64,000 bases of DNA from assembly GCF_000219625.1 (NCBI RefSeq), contig NC_018216.1:682001-746000 (forward strand), read 5' to 3'. Position numbers and translations under genes: made by a program. Below, in pieces: positions 10,480-22,254 of the stretch. The stretch comes from Zymoseptoria tritici IPO323. Its lineage: Eukaryota > Ascomycota > Dothideomycetes > Mycosphaerellales > Mycosphaerellaceae. Position 1 is the first letter of the stretch. Each line of letters begins with the position of its first letter. The notes under the pieces are model-generated. The model saw nothing but the letters and a program-made list of their open reading frames with translations. It ran no database searches and was not told the origin of the DNA.

Positions 10480-11041
10480 TCGTTTGTCTGGGAAGCCTTG
10501 TTCTCCCCCGATGAGTAGAATTTTTTATGCAGGGCTTCAACGCCATCGCTTCAAGTGGTGTGGACTTTGACTTTGTTAGAGGCTCGTATGTCGAAGTCGC
10601 CATCTCTGGTCCTTTTAATGCTTATCGTTCGGCTAGGAAGCCTTGTTCTCTCACGATAAGTAGTATCTTTTATGCAGGGCTTCAAAGCCATCGCTTCAAG
10701 CGGTGTGGGCTTTGACTTTGTTAGAGGCTCGTATTTCGAAGTCGCCATCTCTGGTCCTTTCAATGCTCATCGTTCGGCTAGGAAGCCTTGTTCTCTCACG
10801 ATAAGTAGTATCTTTCATGCCGGGTCTCGACGCCGTCGCTTCAAGTAATGTCGGCTCGTATGTCGAAGTCGCCATTTCTGGCCCTTTCAATGCTCATCGT
10901 TCGGCTGAGAAGCCTTGTTCTCTCACGATAAGTAGAATATTTCATGCAGGGCTTCGACGCCATCGCTTCAAGCGGTGTGGGCTTTGATGTCGTTGAAGGC
11001 TCGTATGTCGAAGTCGTGATCGCTAGAGCTTGTACGCCTTA
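10480..11041. repeat. Four-copy tandem repeat, 145-bp unit
   Basis: Units begin at 10480, 10625, 10770 and 10897, each starting near TCGTTCGGCTAGGAAGCC and sharing CTCACGATAAGTAG and GGCTCGTATGTCGAAGTC. Spacing is 145, 145 and 127 bp; the third unit lacks about 18 bp. The fourth fades near 11020. Short ORFs in the repeat are on both strands and look like by-products. It lies upstream of the sedolisin ATG (10376). Confidence 0.88.
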
Positions 11042-11805
11042 CCATGGCCAGCGTTCTCTTGGTCCACTTCGTGACTTCGTCACGGCCAGAAGGTCTGAGC
11101 TCAAAGCCAGGATCAGGGAGTGGCCGCGCCCATGTTTTCAGACGCTGTACCGATGACGGGTGGCTCTGTTCAAGGCGGCATGGGTGGAAGGTCAGCAAGC
11201 GAGCTCTCATGACCAAGACAACGTTGTCGTAGGAAAGAACAAGCCCCGAATGGTTCCGTTCCAGTCAAGCAACGCTCTGGATGGTGAAGTGGCTGCTCAT
11301 GCACTCATTGAGTTCAGGAACGGATTTGCCTTCGCCGGGGGTTCAAGCAAGCAATCGCGCCAGGCACGCGCCGATGATCAGCCATAGGAACATTGCAAGG
11401 CCTAAGTTCGAACCAGGTACCTCGTATCGCGCCAATGATCGTTGATGTGATGTCGATGCGTTCGGAGTCCGTTGCGAGGAACCTGAGTGCAATCACTCCC
11501 GGTGGCGTGTAGTTACTGTCCACGGATCGGCGGTTGGATTCCGAATGATGGCCATGTGGGCAACGCTGGCGACACCCACCTTGTATCGCGACTCACATTA
11601 TGCTGAGGCTGCCGACGCTTTGCGCGATACATGCTCGACGGATGCATTGACACTAATAAGACTTCAATAATTAGCCATGCCATGTCATGAAGGATTGCAG
11701 AATGAGGTGCTTCATTTCGTTGACAGTACACAGAGTAACCCTGCGTACCCACAACAAACCTCTTTAAATGCAATGCTCATGCCAAAGCTCTTCTTCCATC
11801 GTGTC
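11042..11805. other. Gap without recognisable gene
   Basis: Short overlapping ORFs only. I see no RNA gene or repeat beyond the fading edge of the 145-bp array. The right end is the 3' flank of VPS17. Confidence 0.5.
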
Positions 11806-13808
11806 TTAAAAGGTCGTCTGCGCCAACCGACTAGCAGCATTCCTCGCATCAATTCTGTCATCATCATCGTCCTCCGCCAACTTGCCCAAACTGCTTGCAC
11901 CGCTCGTAGCACGTTTTCTGCCTTCTGCTACGGCAGCACCATCCTCACCGAGTCCAGCTTCACCTTCCTCTGGCACGGCTCCGGGTACACCGCCCGCAAA
12001 GCTACCGCTGATGCTACGGTTCAGGCCATCCGGCCGCCTTGGTACACCGGACCATGCATCACCCTTTGGCCCTTGACTAGACGCCATACTAGAGCGTTTG
12101 ACAACAGGGTGCGCCTCACGACCGAGACGACTCAGTCCGCCAGAAGCATCAACGTTGCGTATATCTGGGCGGACTTGTTCCAGATTTGCTAACGTCCGGC
12201 GCTCGGCCTCGATTTGACGGATAACATATTCGCGGATGCTGCTGCGCATGTCGCCGGACGTTCGGGCGAACCACTTACGTTTCTCTATCAAGAGATTCTG
12301 GGTGACACGCTGCGTCTTTTGCTGGAGATAGTTCTCGTGGCTCTTCGCTTCGTCCAGAGCGGATATGGCTTCGTCGACCTTGTCACGCTTCACACTGGAA
12401 CTGGCTTTGAGTCGGTCTGCGGCGTTGAGCTTGCTTCTAGTCGCTTGCTGGGCCTGCGTGAGCTCCCGGAGGAGAATGTGACGATTCGTCAAGGTCTCCT
12501 TGACGATGAAGGCATCGCTGCTGTGGAAAGCCAATGGATCGGAAAGAGTCGTCGCTTCTGCCGTGCCCTGTGCAGAGTGGAAATCACCAGTATTCTGAAT
12601 GACCTTGCCGAGCTTTCGGTAGGCATTCGAAAGGCCAGGATGCATTTCTTGCGTGGACAAAGTGGAAACTCTGTTGCCAAAGTCTGATTCTGCGAGGCCA
12701 AGTGCTAGGTTGATGTCAGCGCGTGTAGTTCTGTTCGCTTGCTCCAGCCTCTCCGCTCACCTCGCCTGAACTTCACAACCCTATCAACTTTCTGCTGGCT
12801 GTCCATAGATCCCAGGTAAAACGCCTTCACAATAGGTCTGCTCTCCAATAACTCGGGTGTGTCATCCGGCGGAGGTGCGAACTGCTTCAGCACCTTTCTC
12901 CTCATGCCTGTTGCTGGTTGCCGCTTTCTTACCACCGGACTGTATCCAAAATCGCTTTCGACAAAGAACACCATCTCTTCGTCCCTCATAAGAACGTCGT
13001 TGGAGCATACAACATTGAGCCATCTCTGTATCGCTGCTTTGGTCCGAACCTCATCCTCCTCAGTTCCCATGCCAGCACTGCTTGCTGCCGGTGGCACAGC
13101 AGGTACCAGCGCTTCCGGATTCGAGGCCTGGAGATGAGCGGCCAGCTTCTGAAATTCACCATGCGTGCGGCGGATGTCGCGGAATTGGGTCGTTCGGAAC
13201 TTGGGCAAATTGGTCTGGTCGTTCAGTCAGTACTTCGTCTCTTCTTCGTACTATCTTGCTGTACGCACGTGCACGTCAAATCTCAATATGAGGTCCTTCT
13301 TGCCAGTCCTCTCGAGACCTGTAAGCTTAGCCTGAAGCTTGTACTGCGGCATGTGTTGTCTTTGCTGCGGAGCCATTGTCGTATTGTGATATCTTGCTGC
13401 TGAAGCTGGTCTTCGGTTCTCCTCGCCTGGCCCTTGTGACTGCTGTTGCTCGTCCTGCTGTTGCTGCTGCTGCCTCTCTGGTGACCACCCTCCTGCATGC
13501 TCATCACCACTTTCGTTGTTGGGAACTTGAACAGCCGGAGCTGGCAGTTCCTCCCTCGATATTTCACCACCGAAGCTATTCCTGCTGGCATCCGGTGACG
13601 ATGCCCACGGTGACGATCCGGTCGGATACTCCATGGTCGGAGTGCTGCCTACTTCGCGGTAGGATCCCTCGTAAAATGCGCGCTCCGACTGGCGGCGCTG
13701 GAATCGAAGATTGCCGGGATGAGAAGGAACTTTGGCCTTGCTGTTAGTGCTTGAACTTGCTTCGTTCATATCTGCATGGTCGTTGCTACCGCCAGCATGG
13801 GCAGGCAT
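11806..13808 (-). CDS. VPS17: Vps17, retromer sorting nexin (PX-BAR)
   Basis: Exons 13808-13269, 13214-12761 and 12704-11806 (donors GTGCGT and GTGAGC) give 630 aa. The N-terminus (1-150) is low complexity with a Gln run. A PX-type domain follows (about 155-300), including FDVHTNLPKFRTTQFRDIRR across the first junction. Next comes a helical BAR region (about 335-530) rich in charged coiled segments, and a Gly/Ser/Asp-rich tail. Vps17 pairs with Vps5 in the membrane-bending half of retromer, which returns cargo such as Vps10 from endosomes to the Golgi. Assignment rests on the PX plus BAR layout and the match to fungal Vps17 sequence style. The start lies 180 bp from the divergent MEF2 start, so the two share a promoter region. 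Confidence 0.86.
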
Positions 13809-13988
13809 GACTTGGCGGACGAGAAGCGCGAGCTTCCGAGCTCGCTGACGGATCCAGCCGCAGAGCCACCATCATGTCGGACACCAGGCAGAAAACACTT
13901 CCCACTCACCTTCATCATCCTCTCCTCGCCCATTTCTCATAATCGCATCGGCTCTTGCAAGCAGCCATTGGCGTCGTGTAGCTGGGTT

Positions 13989-16796
13989 ATGGTCTTTCGC
14001 GGGCTGCGGAGACAGCATTGTGTGCGTTGGAGAAAGCCCATCCGACCCATCAACAGCAACAGGTCATTTTCGACTGCATCACATTGGCGCCATGCACACG
14101 CCGACCAGGATGCTGCCGTCTCCGTTATCTCTCGGACACGCAATATTGGCATTATAGCACATATTGATGCAGTAGGTGACATCGTGGAAACGAGAATCGA
14201 CAAATGTTCTTACGAAAGGGTAGGGCAAGACTACGACGACAGAGCGAATGCTGTTCTACTCTGGCTTCACTCGTAGAATAGGAGGTATGTCAACGTTTCA
14301 ATTACATTCTTCCCTACTCTTTTCAAGACCGAATTATCAAAGGCTATGCGAAAGGTATTTGGTCGAACTCATCTAACTTTCGCAGACGTCGACGAAGGCA
14401 GCACTGTGACAGACTTTCTTCCCGCAGAGAGGGCAAGAGGGATTACCATCCAGTCTGCTGCAATCTCGTTCTCATGGCCGCCGTCCGGTGACAGCAAGCC
14501 ACAGCCATTCGCGCCAGGCTCGCCGAGATCATCCTTGCCGCACAGCATCAACCTGATCGACACCCCTGGACACGCAGACTTCACCTTTGAGGTACTTCGA
14601 TCTTTACGGGTTCTTGATGGTGCTGTCTGCATTCTTGACGGTGTCGCTGGAGTCGAGGCGCAGACGGAAAAGGTCTGGACTCAAGCATCGGCATACGCTA
14701 TCCCCAGAATCATCTTCGTCAACAAGCTCGATCGAGACGGAGCCGCTTTCGGTCGCACCGTGAAAGAAATCGGTGCTAGGCTTGGTGCGTGGCCCGCAGT
14801 ATGTGGAATCCCATGGTGGACCGCCGACGGTCGATTGCAGGGAATTGGCGACGTTGTCGGACTGCGAGGTTTGAGGTATGCTGAAGGCGGCGATGGCAAA
14901 GACATCCAAGTCTTCGATCTCGAAAAGCTTCAGACCGAGGACGTAAAGCTCTCAGCGCAGCTCAGGGAAGCTCGGATTGCCCTGGTGGAGAGATTGTCAG
15001 AGCACGATGATGAAATGGTAGAGAAGTACCTCGAAGCTGACGAGGATCATCTTTCGATACCTGCAAACGACATAAAGGAGTCTTTGAGGTGTTGTGTCCT
15101 GCAGCATCCACAGCAAGTGGTGCCAGTCTACGCCGGTGCCAGCTTCCGCAACGTTGGAGTACAGCCACTGTTGGACGCGGTCGTGGACCTGTTGCCGTCT
15201 CCTGAAGAGCGACCTGATCCGACGATAAGTCTGGGAACCAACACGAAAGGGACGCTCGGATCGTTCCTGTCCGGGAACTTGTCTTCCGTGGGCCCAAAGT
15301 TGGATGGCAAGGATAAAGGCAAGGCAGTCAGCAAGCAAAAAGCCAACTTGGCCGTGCAAAAGCTTGAAGCATGCGCTTTGGCATTCAAGGTTGTCGCTGA
15401 TGCCAAACGAGGCGTGCTGGTCTATGTTCGAGTATATTCTGGAACAATCAACCGGAGTACCGCTCTGTGGAACACGAATCTGCAAAATGCCGAACGAGCA
15501 CAGAGATTGCTCAAGATGTACGCCAATGAGGCTGTCGAGATTGAGTCTATCTCAGCGGGTCAGATCGGCGTGATACCAGGTCTCAAGTTCGCAAGAACAG
15601 GTGACACCCTCATCACGTACGGTGCCTACAACCCGAAGACTGGACCGCCACCGCCCGTCAACAGCCTGCAGCTGAAACCGATAGATGTTCCCCCGCCGGT
15701 CTTCTTCGTCAGCGTTGAACCCAACAGTTTATCGGAAGAGAAGCACATCAAGGAGTCACTTGATCTCTTACTACGAGAGGATCCGAGTCTACACGTTTCC
15801 GTGGATGAGGAAAGCGGTCAGACTCATCTAGCTGGCATGGGCGAACTGCATCTCGAAATCGCCCGAGATCGGCTCATCTCCGATCTGAAAGCCAAGGCCA
15901 GAATCGGTAGCATTGAGATTGGTTACAGAGAAGCAGTGACAACCGGGAGCAGTGAGATCACAGAAGTGTTCGACCGGGAAGTGGGAGGTAAAAGCAGCAA
16001 AGCCGCCTGTCAGGTTTCGGTCGAGCCGGCACAAGACGACGAGGCCGCAAGTGGAGAACAGATCCATGTGATGAAGTTGCATGACAGCAATCAGCTTGTT
16101 GTTCATACACCTACACTGCATGCAGATGGAAGCTCCCTCCATCCCGAGCAGCCACGCCTTCCGGACCATCTACCGATACAAGTCGTGCTCCAAGCGCTGA
16201 ACAATGGGGTCTCAGCTGCCATGGCTCGAGGGCCCACTCACGGCTATGCGGTGCATTCAACGAAGCTGAACATAACATTCGATCCAGCACAGCACATATT
16301 CTCCTCCACAACTCCGGCGGCGCTATCATCAGCCGCCCGTCTTGCGGTCCAGAAAGCTTTGAAGGATAGTGCTCAGTCCAGCGACATGATCATGATGGAG
16401 CCGGTGATGCTCGTCACAATTAGCGTTGACGAGGACAGCTTGGGCTCTGTCGTCCATGACATCTCATCGGCTCGTGGTGGCAGTGTTGTCTCACTCGGCG
16501 CAGACGAGAACGACAGCTCGAACCAGACAACCATTGACACAAGGAAGATATACGCACCGCCTGATCCTTTCGATGGTGGTATTGCTGCGACGGATACCGG
16601 CATGTCTGGTCGCGGTAGCCAGATGCGCCAGATTGTTGCGAGAGTGCCTTTGAAAGAGATGGTGGGCTATCTGAAGCACCTCAGATCATTGACTGGTGGG
16701 CGAGGGACGTTCACAATGGTTGTCGACCAGTTCGAGCGAATGTCTGGACAGCGGCAGAAGGCTGTGTTGAACGAGATGCGAGGAGACTATGCGTGA
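13989..16796 (+). CDS. MEF2: Mitochondrial ribosome-releasing factor 2 / elongation factor G 2
   Basis: Exons 13989-14171, 14224-14284 and 14386-16796 give 884 aa. The first intron (52 nt) splits the P-loop, so AHIDA and GKTTTTERM come from different exons; both introns are needed for a correct GTPase. Other G motifs are DTPGH and NKLD. The SAAISFSWPP segment and the whole EF-G layout (G, domains II-V) follow. The start was chosen at 13989 because it yields a basic, Arg-rich mitochondrial presequence; an upstream in-frame ATG (13776) would overlap VPS17. The family member (GFM2/Mef2) splits mitochondrial ribosomes with recycling factor after termination. Confidence 0.93.
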
Positions 16797-17576
16797 GCTC
16801 CTGTAACAGCAAGTACCTGTACCAAAATGTCGTCGTTGACCAGCATGTTTGACCTGATCCAGCTCGACCTTTGCCAGGCCCTCCTAGTAGGCTATTCAGC
16901 ATGATGTATTGATCATGCATAGGCACGTTGCACTTCAGGCTCTCAATGCCGTTCACACTCAGCACAGGTCAGTCGGCAACCATCGGCAAATGCAGCTTGA
17001 AATGCCATGGTGAGTGAAACCCGAAAATGCAATTTTTTGATCGCATAACGTCCTATGCACGACCGCATCGATTTGTAGGTCTTTTCGCCTGTGCTTTACA
17101 GCCTGAGCCCGACTGCAAAGGCGATGTGGACGCCTGACGTCCAAAAATCAAGCACGCGATGCAAAACAATAGGTCCCGCCGGGTCTCGAACCCGGGACCT
17201 CGTCCGTGTGAAGGACGCGTCATACCGCTAGACCACAGGACCGTACCATTTTGGGCATCAGTACTCTTAAGCTCAGCCCAATTGGCGGAAGCTCACTCGA
17301 GCAATAGCAATATAATTCTCAACCCAAATGATCGAAAGAATCCGGGCATGAACGCAGACAACCGTTGAGGTCAATTGTAAGCGGACAGAAGGTTGCTCCC
17401 GCTGTTTCTCTGCCACAGGATCTGCTTATGGCCTCGTTTGAATGGAGAATGCAAACGCGATGCCGGATTCCATTTTTGTGAGATTCGCTATTTTGTCTTC
17501 GGGTTTGACTACGCTTCTCAATGTCTCTCAGGGTGGTCTACAGTCTTTTGTCGCCATCGACTGGATCCCTTCGACT
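16797..17576. other. Gap around the tRNA-Val gene
   Basis: Apart from the tRNA at 17172-17242 I see no gene. The left part is MEF2 3' flank; the right part holds short ORFs of no recognisable kind. Confidence 0.5.
17172..17242 (-). tRNA. tRNA-Val(CAC)
   Basis: Reading the minus strand: acceptor GGTCCTG/CGGGACC (one G-T pair), D-arm GTCTAGCGGTATGAC, anticodon arm CGTCC-TTCACAC-GGACG, T-arm CCGGG-TTCGAGA-CCCGG. Length is 71 nt with no intron. Loop TTCACAC gives anticodon CAC, valine codon GTG. A TTTT terminator run follows at about 17163-17166 on the minus strand. Confidence 0.93.
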
Positions 17577-17945
17577 TCAATCCAAGCTAATGGGCCACTT
17601 CTTCTGATCCTCCTCTTTCGAACGAGATGCCAATAAGTCTTTTCTGGATCGACTATTGACGATGCATTGCAATGCCTTGTGAAAGTGGTGACTCCTTTTG
17701 CCGTCAGCTTGAAAATTCTCAGAATTGATCCGGGCGATGCGTTCGACGTCCAATCCTTTCTGACAAGTCATCATTCTGTCCCACTGCTGCCTTACGACCT
17801 TCCAGCGATCTCCAGCTCTTGCATCGTTGTCGAGACCGATACATTCATCGTTGGGCGACTTCGATCTTGCCGTTGCAGAGTACAAACAAAGCCGTTCCTT
17901 CACACTTCCACTTCCGATGCGGGACGCGAGGATGGCCAACAACAT
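17577..17945 (-). CDS. Hypothetical ORF (122 aa)
   Basis: Single frame from ATG 17945 to the stop at 17577. The middle part, with spaced Trp residues (RWKVVRQQWDRM) and a His/Lys-rich segment, has ordinary protein-like composition, but I recognise no family. It lies 56 bp downstream of the ORF at 18002-18337 on the same strand, and the two could be parts of one gene with an intron I could not place (a TAG closes this frame just upstream). It may equally be spurious. Confidence 0.3.
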   Translation of the reverse strand: MLLAILASRIGSGSVKERLCLYSATARSKSPNDECIGLDNDARAGDRWKVVRQQWDRMMTCQKGLDVERIARINSENFQADGKRSHHFHKALQCIVNSRSRKDLLASRSKEEDQKKWPISLD

Positions 17946-18001
17946 ATCGAAAACGAGGACTCCTGCGACGCTCTACTGAGCTTGCAGATGTCGTTACGAA
18001 A

Positions 18002-18337
18002 TCAAGCAACAGCTTTCGATCTTTGCATCTCCTCCGTCTGCTGAAGCAATGAAGGCACCCAACTTAGGGCCAGACCTTCCCAACGGGCAGAAACGAGGTC
18101 TTGGGTGATAAGGGTCCGATCTCCAAGCGATACGATGCGTGTCTCGGGCTGTGTGAAGTTGCAAATCGTCGTCAGAGCCTCTAGTGGCAAACATAGGTGG
18201 CGGTGACCCATGGTGAGAATGAAGTCCCACGGGGCCTTAGGGTTGGGGTTGCCAGGGGGTAAGGAGCAATTGAGCACGGCATTGAAATCCTCCTGAACTT
18301 CCTTGACATGCCTCCAATCATTGTTCCTACTTGACAT
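18002..18337 (-). CDS. Hypothetical small protein (111 aa)
   Basis: Frame from ATG 18337, with the core LTMGHRHLCLPLEALTTICN and LVSARWEGLALSWVPSLL. Composition and periodic hydrophobics look like a real folded protein, and I have an impression of similar unnamed proteins in Dothideomycetes, but no domain can be named. No signal peptide or membrane helix. It lies 228 bp downstream of the ammonium transporter remnant, same strand. Confidence 0.45.
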   Translation of the reverse strand: MSSRNNDWRHVKEVQEDFNAVLNCSLPPGNPNPKAPWDFILTMGHRHLCLPLEALTTICNFTQPETRIVSLGDRTLITQDLVSARWEGLALSWVPSLLQQTEEMQRSKAVA

Positions 18338-19111
18338 GCATACTACGCTTCGTTAGAACCGTTCATTGCAAGAAGCGACGCCCTGTGAAGTCACGAAGCA
18401 TTTGGAAGTCGTGTCTGGTGAGTGTGGTGTATTCTATTCAACAAATGCATTGATATTTCGACAGGTCAATGCCCTGCCTGTTAAACATCAATCTATACGC
18501 GAGTATCTGATGTTCAGGATGGTGTCACAGCGGCGGACTCATTCTAGAGCATCAAGTTCGACACCTCAAACCATCGCCCGTCCCGGCGAAGTAGCTGATG
18601 TCGACTCTACCTCCCTCTCCTTCGACCCAGCCGAACTCACACGACGACTCTGTTCCGTACCATCGTGTCCATTCAACGTCGAGCGAGCCTCCTTCATATA
18701 CTCCCAGTCACCAATCTCCTCGTCAGCGAAGTGAACGGCATCTAGACCCATCATCTCATCTTCAGCCGAGACTCGCAATCCGACGCCTGGTATGTACTTC
18801 AAGACAAGAAGAATGATCGAAGTCACAGTGAAAGAGTAAGCCGCAATAGCGACGATGCCGGCCAAATTGTATCCAATCTGCACGCCGTTGCCGTTGATGG
18901 CGCCTGCAATCTCGAGCTCGTAGTCCAGCGCTCCGATGGGTGCGTCGGCGAAGATGCCAGTGAGAAACGATCCCACCATACCGCCGATGCCGTGGAGCTT
19001 GAAGACATCGAGACCTTCGTCGACGTTGAGCCAGTCGTTGAGATCGTGGAGAGAGGAGCAGACGATACCGGTGAGGAAGCCGATGAGTGCCGCGAGCCAG
19101 AAGTTGACGTA

Positions 19112-19119
19112 GCCAGCCG
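19112..19119. repeat. 8-bp target-site duplication of the hAT insertion, left copy
   Basis: GCCAGCCG, repeated exactly at 23193-23200. In the uninterrupted transporter gene it would occur once, encoding part of PAAG. Confidence 0.93.
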
Positions 19120-19140
19120 CAGTGCGGTGAACAATCAATC

Positions 19141-19280
19141 CACGGATTGATGGATTGGTGAGAAAAGATGGATTGGTCAATCTCACCATGCCATGGCCAT
19201 GGTGAGCAGGGGTACCAATCTCACCAATCCAAGGGCACTGGTGAGATTGGTGTAGATTGAAGGTTTTAATGGATTGGTGG
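19141..19280. repeat. hAT subterminal repeats, left end
   Basis: Repeated GGATTGGTG, GAGATTGG and CCAATC words in both orientations, spaced about 10-25 bp, matching the cluster at the other end of the element. Confidence 0.75.
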
Positions 19281-19507
19281 ATATGGTGGTGGTGGTGGTG
19301 TTGTTGGAGGTTTTGAAAAGCGGTTTTGAGGGCTATATATCTGCTGCTCTGGCCGCACATTCGAGAACGACTGCGCACATCTCTTACTCGCGCAAACGAC
19401 TCGCACAGAGCCCAGAAACGACGAATCTGCTGTCAAATCGTTAGCCAATGAGAAGGCTGGAAACTCCTTCAGTTTTTATGACTCAGCCGTTCGTTCATGT
19501 TCATAGT

Positions 19508-19604
19508 GGTGAGGGCGGCGGAGGTGTTGTTGGTGAGGCTCTTGGTGAGGCTCTTGGTGAGGCTCTTGGTAAGGCTCTTGGTGAGGGCGGCGGAGGTGTT
19601 GTTG
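19508..19604. repeat. 12-bp minisatellite flanked by 25-bp direct repeats
   Basis: Four units of GGTGAGGCTCTT (19532-19579, the last with one change) lie between exact 25-bp direct repeats at 19508-19532 and 19580-19604. They sit just 3' of the transposase stop. In the transposase frame the minus strand would read repeated Leu-Thr-Lys-Ser, so the array may once have been coding. Confidence 0.8.
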
Positions 19605-19621
19605 CCGCGGCGGTGGTCAGT

Positions 19622-22254
19622 TCATATGCCAAAGGAGCCATTAACGTCGAAGGGCGTGTGTGTTGTTGCCTCCACCCTCACTGTGGTGTCAGTCTTGTCA
19701 CCCTCGAAGAAGCGCTCTCGTGATGTTGTTGTCGCTGCCTCCACGTATCCTGCCGTCCACTCAATAACCTTCTCTTTAGTCCAGCTCTGCAGGCAGCTGG
19801 CTGCGTTGACGGTGTGCTCTAAGAGGTTGTTGCGGCGGTCGGTAATCATAAGTCCGGTCTGACTGAACTGTCGCTCTGGAGCGTCACTCATTGGCGGCGT
19901 GGTAAGGATGTCGAACGCCATGCGTGCTAATTAAGGCCATTCGAGGCGCTTGCTCCACCACCAGTCGAAGGGATTGCGGACCTTGTAGTTGGAGGCAAGT
20001 GAGTGATACAGAAGCCATTGCTCTTGAGGTGTTGCGACCGCGCGTCGTTGCTCTTTAGCGGCTTCTTCAGCACTGCTGCCTCCAATGTCAGCAAACCCTG
20101 CGTTGTCGTCCATAGCCATGGTAGTCTGCTGGTGTCGTCTACCGCGCTTGGAGGGTGAGGCTGGTGGTGATAGTTGTGGAGCGCGCGCTTCTTTAGAGAA
20201 GATATCCGGCAGTTGTGAGTATTCGCTCCAGAGCGCGGCCATGGTAGTGTCTGCGGTGGTGATCCACTCAGGCTTGTCCTTCCAATATCGCTTGATCCAG
20301 CTGTGGTTGTAGCGAGGATGCAGGATCACCGCCGCAATGTATACCGGCGTAAGGTTAGTGAGGGTGTAGTAGGCATCCAGCTTCTGCCATGCAAGGTTAA
20401 TATTGGCCTTGAAGTGAGGCTCTTGCTCAAGCTCTGTAGCCTCCGGATGCTCTGCAATCACGACCTCTGCGTTGTCGATACTGTATGTGCGCTTTACCTC
20501 TTCGAGGTGAGTAAGGAGCCATTGCATGGTCGGTATAACTTCCCATACATGGCCATGCTTGCCAACGTCCCCTTGCAGCCGAATGGTGGCACTCGCGAGC
20601 GGCTTGAGGATCTTGAAATACTCAGCAAGAGTCTGCCAGTCGTCGTAGGTTAGTGCATCATCAAGGAGTGATGGACGAGCCTTCTTCTTCGGTGGATTCG
20701 ACTTGTGTGCGTGCTTGGCATTCCATGTGTTCTGTGAGCAATAAGGTGGTTAGTGAGATATCAGCTCTCAGGTATAGCTCTGAATACCTCATAGTTCGTC
20801 CACTTGTTTATCTCTTCAAGCATAAACCGCTCAAGGGCATCACGAATCTCCAGCGCTCGCGCGATCATGGCAAAGAGACTGTTCCACCGTGTGTCGTTGT
20901 CACGGATGAGGCGGTAGATCGTCTTGCTAATAGCCTCACCAGCGGCGATGCCGGAGGCTATCAGTTCAGCTTGATATGAGGCCAGTCTGTCGACACGTTG
21001 CGTGCTCCGGAGGATGTAAGTGATGAGGTTGTGTAGCTTGCCAACCGGTCCACGCTTGCGCCATGCTATCAGTCGCTCTCGATCTTCCTTGGACTCACCA
21101 GCGAGCAGTTGCTCGAGCACCTCGTCGTCGGCGTAACCGACCATGATTGCCTTGGCCACGAGGTTGATAATATGGCCAACACAGCGCAGTCGCCGCTTGA
21201 GGGGGTCGAAGTTGTAGATGCTCGCAAGGGCGGCCATGCACGTGTCGTTATTAGATGCATTGTCGCTGCAGAAGTAGCCTACCTTCTCGACTGGTATGCC
21301 AAAGAAGGAGATTATTGAAGAGACTGTATCCGCGATTCTCACGCCGCTGTGGGCCTTATGGTAAGCAGGTATTCCAAGCAGGAAGTTCCACGTCTTGCCA
21401 GTGTTGTCGATGAAATGAGCAATAATGCCTGCGAGCGATAGACTATTGCGTGAGCTCCACAGATCGAATGAGAAGTGAATCAAGCCGAGTGCAGTCTGCA
21501 GAAGCTCAATAACAACAGGCACGAATCCATCATATGCCTTGTGAATCTAGCGGCTCACAGTAGTGTGATCCGGCAGTAAGTCTTCACACAGAGGCTGGAG
21601 GTATAGCAACAGCGCTGTAAAGTGAGGGTTGTCGACCTTCCTAAAGGGGATATGGCAGAAGCATATCCATTGCAATAGCAGGCTCTTAAAGGTAAACGCG
21701 TTCCAATTCGCAGACAGACGACTGAGGGTGTCAGCGCTCGCGTTGTTAATGCCGAGTTGCTGAGCAATTGAGCGCTTCTTCTTTACAGTTGTGCTGCCCT
21801 CGGCCATCGAGCCTGAGCGGTTGATAGCATGCTTGGCTACTATGTGCTTGCTAGCACTGCTCGTCTGCAAGCCGCTCTCATATCGATGTAGTGCCGACGT
21901 GCGAGAAGCATAACAGAGCTTGCATATCCAGTATTCCTTGCCATGTGCATCGTTAACGCGCCAGCCATGCTTCCACACCCACGAGTCCTTTTGCAATGCC
22001 GACTGAGAGATATAGCATCCTCGGAGGTTCTGGCGCGTGAGGTCGAGGCCCTCGTAGCCGCGAATCGGCGCAGTAGGAGGCGGTTGCACGGCGGTGCTGT
22101 CGAAGTCGTTGGTCTGTTGAAGGGCGGAGGGGACGGTGAGCTGTGAGCTGGCGACTAAGGTGGATAGGGCGCTCGCGGTATCGTCGAATGATGCGACTGA
22201 CTCTGCCTGCGATGACTGAGCCTGCGACGACTGCGGCGTTAATGGACGTGACAT
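19622..22254 (-). pseudogene. hAT transposase with two in-frame stops
   Basis: Exon 22254-20788, a 56-nt intron (20787-20732, donor GTATTC, acceptor CACAG), then exon 20731-19622: 859 codons in one frame except TAG at 21549-21547 and TAA at 19933-19931. The N-terminus is Ser/Gln rich. A BED-type zinc finger follows (WICKLCYAS then HIVAKH), then the RNase H-like catalytic region (FDLWSSRNSLSLAGI, CSDNASNN, DNDTRWNS) and the C-terminal hAT dimerisation region (LARMAFDILTTPPMSDAPER). The start was taken at the first ATG of the frame. Both stops fit C-to-T change at CpA on one strand (TGG to TAG, CAA to TAA), as RIP makes. The protein cuts and pastes the element in the nucleus when intact. Confidence 0.9.

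Noticed and set aside
19448..19862. Plus-strand ORFs with Gly-Glu-Ala-Leu or Leu-Val-Arg repeats
   Set aside because: They are the 12-bp minisatellite translated on the strand opposite to the transposase.
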